The notes beneath the pieces are model-generated. The model had not been told where the DNA came from. It ran no database searches and worked only from the letters and a program-made list of their open reading frames with translations. The position numbers and the translations under genes were made by a program. 46,005 nt of DNA from Sediminibacterium ginsengisoli (GTDB lineage Bacteria > Bacteroidota > Bacteroidia > Chitinophagales > Chitinophagaceae): positions 1-46,005 of the forward strand of contig CAMDLR010000017.1 in assembly GCA_945901845.1 (NCBI GenBank), read 5' to 3'. Below are positions 42,609 through 46,005 of this stretch, in pieces. Numbering within the stretch: the first letter of the stretch is position 1; the number at the start of each line of letters is the position of its first letter.

Positions 42609-44345
42609 TTATTCTCCCCGTCTTGGCTTGCGCTCACCACCACTATCAGCATCATTCATACGAATGCGTCTTCCATTGTAGTTTTTACCATCAAGTGCAT
42701 TTACCATTTGCTTAGCGGCACCTTTTTCAATTTCAATCCAAGAGTTCATGTCTTTCATATCAATTCTACCAAGTGCGTCTTTTTTAAGATCACTCATATC
42801 TAAGATATATTGTAAAAAACTAGCTTTATAAAAGCCGTCTTTCGTACCAAGGTTTACAAATAGTCGGCTGTAGCCACTACCGCCACCTCTTGCAAACTCT
42901 TTTCTATTATCGCCTCTTCCACAGTCACGGTCTCTTCCACCATCACGCTCTCTTCCGCCATCACGATCTCTGCGTCTTGCCTGATCTGGTGCATCGCTTT
43001 GTTCACGTCTGCCCTTATCTCTATGGTTTAGATCTTCTGCGTTTTCGTAATATTTTAAGAACCTATCAAACTCCATAGCAGCTACACGCTTTAATACATC
43101 TTCTTTGCTTACATCAGCAAATTTTTCTGCAAGCATGGGTACGTAGGTTTCATAATCACCGTGGCTGATATCTGCAGACAATAATTTTTCCATAAAAGAG
43201 AAAAATTGCTTGCGACAAACATCTTTACCACTTGGAATATCAAGTTTAGAAAACTTAGAATTGTTGATTCGTTCAATTTGCTTGAACTTATACATCTCTT
43301 TTGAGTGCACAATAGAAATACAAATACCTTGAAGACCCGCACGGCCTGTTCTACCACTACGGTGCGTGTATATTTCTACATCATCCGGTAACTCGTAGTT
43401 GATAACGTGTGTAATTCCTTGCACGTCAATTCCTCTAGCAGCTACGTCTGTAGCAATAAGGAGCTGTAAAGTTTTATCCCTAAACTGTCCCATTACTCTA
43501 TCACGCTGGCCTTGTGTAAGATCACCATGTAATGCATCAATGTCATAACCTTCGCGGGTTAAACGCTCAGAAATATCTTGCGCATCAATTTTAGTTCTGG
43601 TAAAAATGATGCCATAAATACCCGGGTTAAAATCAATGATTCTTTTAAGGGTTTGATAACGGTGTTGCGCAGAAGTTACATAATATTGGTGGTCAATACT
43701 TTTATTAGAGGTATTCACTTTACCAACGGTTACTTCGACAGGATCTTTCATGTAACGCTTGCTCACCTTTCTAATTTCTGGTGGCATGGTAGCACTAAAC
43801 AACCATGTACTTTCGCGCTGAGGTGTATTTTTTAAGATGAATTCGATATCATCCTGAAAGCCCATGTTAAGCATTTCATCTGCCTCATCTAAAACAACAT
43901 ATTGTATTTGTTCTAGGTTGATTGCTTTACGCTCAATCAAATCAATTAATCGACCTGGGGTTGCTACAATAATTTGTACCCCTCTTTTTAAGTCCCTTAT
44001 TTGTAATCCAATAGAGGTACCGCCATAAACGGCTACTACAGAAATACCTGTCATGTATTTCTTAAATATCTCTATTTCCTTTACAATTTGCATGCAAAGT
44101 TCTCTGGTAGGACAAACAACAAGTGCTTGTGGATATTTTGCCTTTTCATCTATAATATGTAATAGAGGTAGTCCAAAAGCGGCTGTTTTTCCTGTTCCTG
44201 TTTGTGCCAAGCCAATAAAATCCTTGGTACCACTTAATAGTACCGGGATTGCTTGTTCTTGGATTGCTGTGGGGTTTACGTACCCTAGTTCTGTAGTTGA
44301 CTGAATCAATCTAGCATCAATTCCCAACTCTTCAAATGTCGTCAT
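42609..44345 (-). CDS. DEAD-box RNA helicase with DbpA-like RNA-binding domain
   Basis: This 578-residue ATP-dependent RNA helicase has Q-motif and Walker A AQTGTGKTAAFGLP, DEAD in VVLDEADEMLNMGFQDD (near 150), SAT, and HRSGRTGRAG in the second RecA lobe. A linker of about 450-490 is rich in Arg, Asp and Gly, with repeats like RDRDGGRERDGGRDRD, encoded by an 18-bp repeat (42914-42967). Residues about 492-563 (YSRLFVNLGTKDGFY onward) form a DbpA/CsdA-type RNA-binding domain. It lies inside the aromatic amino-acid cluster between tyrA and the DAHP synthase gene, with a TACCTTTG promoter box just upstream. Ribosome assembly or cold adaptation is the usual role of such helicases. Confidence 0.95.
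   Translation of the reverse strand: MTTFEELGIDARLIQSTTELGYVNPTAIQEQAIPVLLSGTKDFIGLAQTGTGKTAAFGLPLLHIIDEKAKYPQALVVCPTRELCMQIVKEIEIFKKYMTGISVVAVYGGTSIGLQIRDLKRGVQIIVATPGRLIDLIERKAINLEQIQYVVLDEADEMLNMGFQDDIEFILKNTPQRESTWLFSATMPPEIRKVSKRYMKDPVEVTVGKVNTSNKSIDHQYYVTSAQHRYQTLKRIIDFNPGIYGIIFTRTKIDAQDISERLTREGYDIDALHGDLTQGQRDRVMGQFRDKTLQLLIATDVAARGIDVQGITHVINYELPDDVEIYTHRSGRTGRAGLQGICISIVHSKEMYKFKQIERINNSKFSKLDIPSGKDVCRKQFFSFMEKLLSADISHGDYETYVPMLAEKFADVSKEDVLKRVAAMEFDRFLKYYENAEDLNHRDKGRREQSDAPDQARRRDRDGGRERDGGRDRDCGRGDNRKEFARGGGSGYSRLFVNLGTKDGFYKASFLQYILDMSDLKKDALGRIDMKDMNSWIEIEKGAAKQMVNALDGKNYNGRRIRMNDADSGGERKPRRGE
42914..42967. repeat. 18-bp tandem repeats in the helicase linker
   Basis: Three 18-bp units (42914-42931, 42932-42949, 42950-42967) share CTCTTCCrCCATCACGxT, with a degenerate fourth copy after them. 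In the minus-strand reading frame each encodes six residues of the R-D-G-G-R-E/D type. The unit length keeps frame if copies are gained or lost. Confidence 0.8.
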
Positions 44346-44362
44346 GTAGTAAAAATTTGCGG

Positions 44363-44370
44363 CAAAGGTA
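44363..44370 (-). promoter_or_regulatory. -7 element for the DEAD-box helicase gene
   Basis: The minus strand reads TACCTTTG, an exact TAnnTTTG match, 17 bases upstream of the helicase ATG, in the 45-base gap after tyrA. The sequence continues CCGCAAATTTTT. No good -33 TTG is seen. It may allow the helicase and following aro genes to be transcribed apart from tyrA. Confidence 0.45.
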
Positions 44371-44390
44371 CTTATAAGGTAGTGCTTTGC

Positions 44391-45230
44391 CTATTTTAAA
44401 ATCCGTTTAATACCATTGGCTTTCTCAATTAATTCAAGCAAATAATCGGGATCTTCCTTTTCTAAGCTTACCTTAAATTTTCGTAATTGAGAGATATGCT
44501 CATTAAGAACGTCTAAAACGTTCTCTTTATTCTGCATGAGAATAGGAACCCACATACTTGGATTACTCTTAGCAAGGCGAACCGTACTCTCAAAACCACC
44601 ACTTGCCAGTTCAAAAATGGCATCTTCTTCCTTTTCCTTTTCCAAAACCGTATTGGCTAGGGCAAAAGAAGTTATATGTGAAATATGACTAATATATGCA
44701 ACGTGTACATCGTGGGCAACCGCCTCCATGTACAATAAATGCATACCTAGGGTCTGATACACCTGCTCCACCAGGTTTGCCGCATCTGGGTCGCTATCTT
44801 CTTTAGAACAAATAACAGTAGCCTTTTCAGCAAACGCATTTTTAACAGCTGCTTCCGGCCCACTGTACTCGGTACCCCACATGGGGTGGGTTGCTACAAA
44901 CCTGCCACGCTTTGGGTGCGCACTGGCAATTTTGCAGATATTTTTTTTGGTAGAGCCTACATCCATCACCACTTGCTTGTTTACCAAATCTAAAATTTGA
45001 GGCAATAAATTTTCGGCGGCATTAATGGGCGTACCAATAATAATTAAATCAGATGCAGTAACAGCTTCTTGTAAAGATGTTGCCTCATCAATGATGCCAA
45101 GCGCAAGCGCCTTCGTCAAATGCTGCTCACTCACATCCACACCAATCACTCTTGTTGCCAGGCCCTTCTCTTTTAAAGTAAGCGCCATGGAACCACCAAT
45201 TAAACCCGTACCAATTATCGTTACAATCAT
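44391..45230 (-). CDS. tyrA: Prephenate dehydrogenase
   Basis: TyrA oxidatively decarboxylates prephenate to 4-hydroxyphenylpyruvate in tyrosine synthesis. The 279-residue protein has the NAD motif IGTGLIGGSMA at the N terminus, VMDVGSTKKNICK, ATHPMWGTEYSGPEAA, and VAYISHISHITSFALAN with the catalytic His. The ATG at 45228-45230 is chosen since it begins just before the Rossmann strand; earlier starts at 45275 or 45260 would overlap the aminotransferase gene. No ACT domain is present, so allosteric control by tyrosine may be absent. It lies 16 bases after the aminotransferase gene. Confidence 0.94.
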   Translation of the reverse strand: MIVTIIGTGLIGGSMALTLKEKGLATRVIGVDVSEQHLTKALALGIIDEATSLQEAVTASDLIIIGTPINAAENLLPQILDLVNKQVVMDVGSTKKNICKIASAHPKRGRFVATHPMWGTEYSGPEAAVKNAFAEKATVICSKEDSDPDAANLVEQVYQTLGMHLLYMEAVAHDVHVAYISHISHITSFALANTVLEKEKEEDAIFELASGGFESTVRLAKSNPSMWVPILMQNKENVLDVLNEHISQLRKFKVSLEKEDPDYLLELIEKANGIKRILK

Positions 45231-45246
45231 TTGTTTATTATTTATT

Positions 45247-46005
45247 TCAGATCCCTGCATTTTTAACCCTTTCAATGGCTAGTTCAAAACGCGCTACTGG
45301 TGCGCATAAACTAATTCTAATAAATGCATTACCCCCCGTTCCAAAAATGCCACCCGGGGTAATAAAAACATTAGCATCGTAAAGCACTTTATCACTTAAT
45401 GCAAACCCATCGGCATAGGTTGCAGGAATACTAGCCCACACAAACATACCTACATGCATTTTTGAATACGTACACTGTAATAAATCCAATAGCTCAAACA
45501 CTTTTTCTCTTCGTGTTTTGTAAATAACATTAATACTATCGTACCAATCTTTATCTAAGCTGAGCGCCTTCGCAGCAGCGAGTTGAATTGGTAAATACAT
45601 CCCACTATCCATATTGGATTTAAAACGTAATACTTCTTCAATTCTATCTTTTTTACCCACTAACATACCTACACGCCAGCCAGCCATATTAGAACTCTTA
45701 CTCAAAGAATTTAATTCTACCACTACATCTTTAGCACCCTTAATGGACAATAAACTTTGTGGCTTTTCATTTAAAATGAAACTATATGGATTGTCATGAC
45801 AAATTAATATTTGGTGCTTGGTAGCAAAAGCAATGAGTGATTCAAAAAAACGAACTGATGGAAGTTGACCCGTTGGCATATGCGGATAATTCACCCACAT
45901 TAATTTTACTTTAGACAAATCTGTTTTTGCTAGTGCTTCTAAATCAGGCTCCCAATTTCCAGCTAATGTTAAATCGTAATAAACAGGCTCACCTCCTGCT
46001 AGTTT
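45247..46005 (-). CDS. Class I/II aminotransferase, 5' end outside the window
   Basis: This PLP-dependent aminotransferase is cut by the window edge; 252 residues are visible. The frame is open from the edge with KLAGGEPVYYDLTLAGNWEP upstream of NYPHMPTGQLPS. HDNPYSFIL holds the Asp/Tyr cofactor contact, and the PLP Lys is in the segment LNSLSKSSNMAGWRVG. The end carries FITPGGIFGTGGNAFIRISLC with the substrate-binding Arg. It resembles aspartate, aromatic or LL-diaminopimelate aminotransferases. Its place before tyrA suggests transamination of an aromatic keto acid or prephenate, which is an inference from context. An in-frame TTG near 45918 is not the true start. Confidence 0.9.
   Translation of the reverse strand, partial: KLAGGEPVYYDLTLAGNWEPDLEALAKTDLSKVKLMWVNYPHMPTGQLPSVRFFESLIAFATKHQILICHDNPYSFILNEKPQSLLSIKGAKDVVVELNSLSKSSNMAGWRVGMLVGKKDRIEEVLRFKSNMDSGMYLPIQLAAAKALSLDKDWYDSINVIYKTRREKVFELLDLLQCTYSKMHVGMFVWASIPATYADGFALSDKVLYDANVFITPGGIFGTGGNAFIRISLCAPVARFELAIERVKNAGI

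Noticed and set aside
45231..45275. Extended start of prephenate dehydrogenase
   Set aside because: It would overlap the aminotransferase gene and puts 15 extra residues before the Rossmann strand.
45916..45918. TTG as start of the aminotransferase
   Set aside because: The frame stays open to the window edge with typical aminotransferase sequence, so the gene is merely cut by the window.

Overview
The window comes from a low-GC member of the Bacteroidota, most likely family Chitinophagaceae. The evidence is a SusC/SusD pair, signal peptides ending in AQ, starts without Shine-Dalgarno sequences, repeated TAnnTTTG (Bacteroidota -7) elements, a class I DAHP synthase fused to a chorismate mutase, and an OmpA protein with thrombospondin type 3 repeats. 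The genus is an inference. No phage, insertion sequence, CRISPR array or clearly foreign island is visible, and the window is mostly housekeeping chromosome.

Layout. 1-3.2 kb (minus): dihydrolipoyl dehydrogenase, a SAM hydroxide adenosyltransferase-family protein and a short-chain dehydrogenase. 3.2-3.6 kb: tRNA-Lys(TTT) with a good promoter and terminator, then a structured non-coding patch. 3.6-8.1 kb (minus): a FAD/Fe-S oxidoreductase, a polytopic DUF4153-like protein and a DUF3817 protein. 8.2-13.9 kb (plus): a secreted alpha/beta hydrolase and a SusC/SusD uptake pair. 13.9-16.2 kb (minus): a C-terminal processing protease and a glycerophosphodiesterase. 16.4-18.6 kb (plus): a BadF-type sugar kinase, MurQ and an unknown protein, probably a MurNAc/GlcNAc salvage operon. 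18.6-20.2 kb: an ABC ATPase, a 51-residue basic protein and a TPR protein.

20.2-23.5 kb (plus): etfB, etfA, a bifunctional-nuclease-family protein and ispE. 23.6-32.3 kb (plus): a nitrogen-assimilation block of gltB, gltD, an ammonium transporter and an outer-membrane porin. 32.4-35.6 kb (plus): a lysophosphatidic acid acyltransferase and priA. 35.8-38.1 kb (minus): OmpA, RlpA and DUF952 proteins. 38.1-46.0 kb (minus): a tight aromatic amino-acid cluster transcribed as aminotransferase, tyrA, DEAD-box helicase, DAHP synthase/chorismate mutase, aroB, aroA, aroC.

No intergenic stretch exceeds about 220 bases. The parts most worth a second look are non-coding or small: a 48-nt bulged hairpin between amt and the porin, a four-copy 17-bp tandem repeat between priA and ompA, dyads ahead of susC, gltB and etfB, the small basic protein, the unknown third gene of the murQ operon, and the helicase inside the aromatic cluster. 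I did not find convincing evidence of a wholly new multi-gene system.
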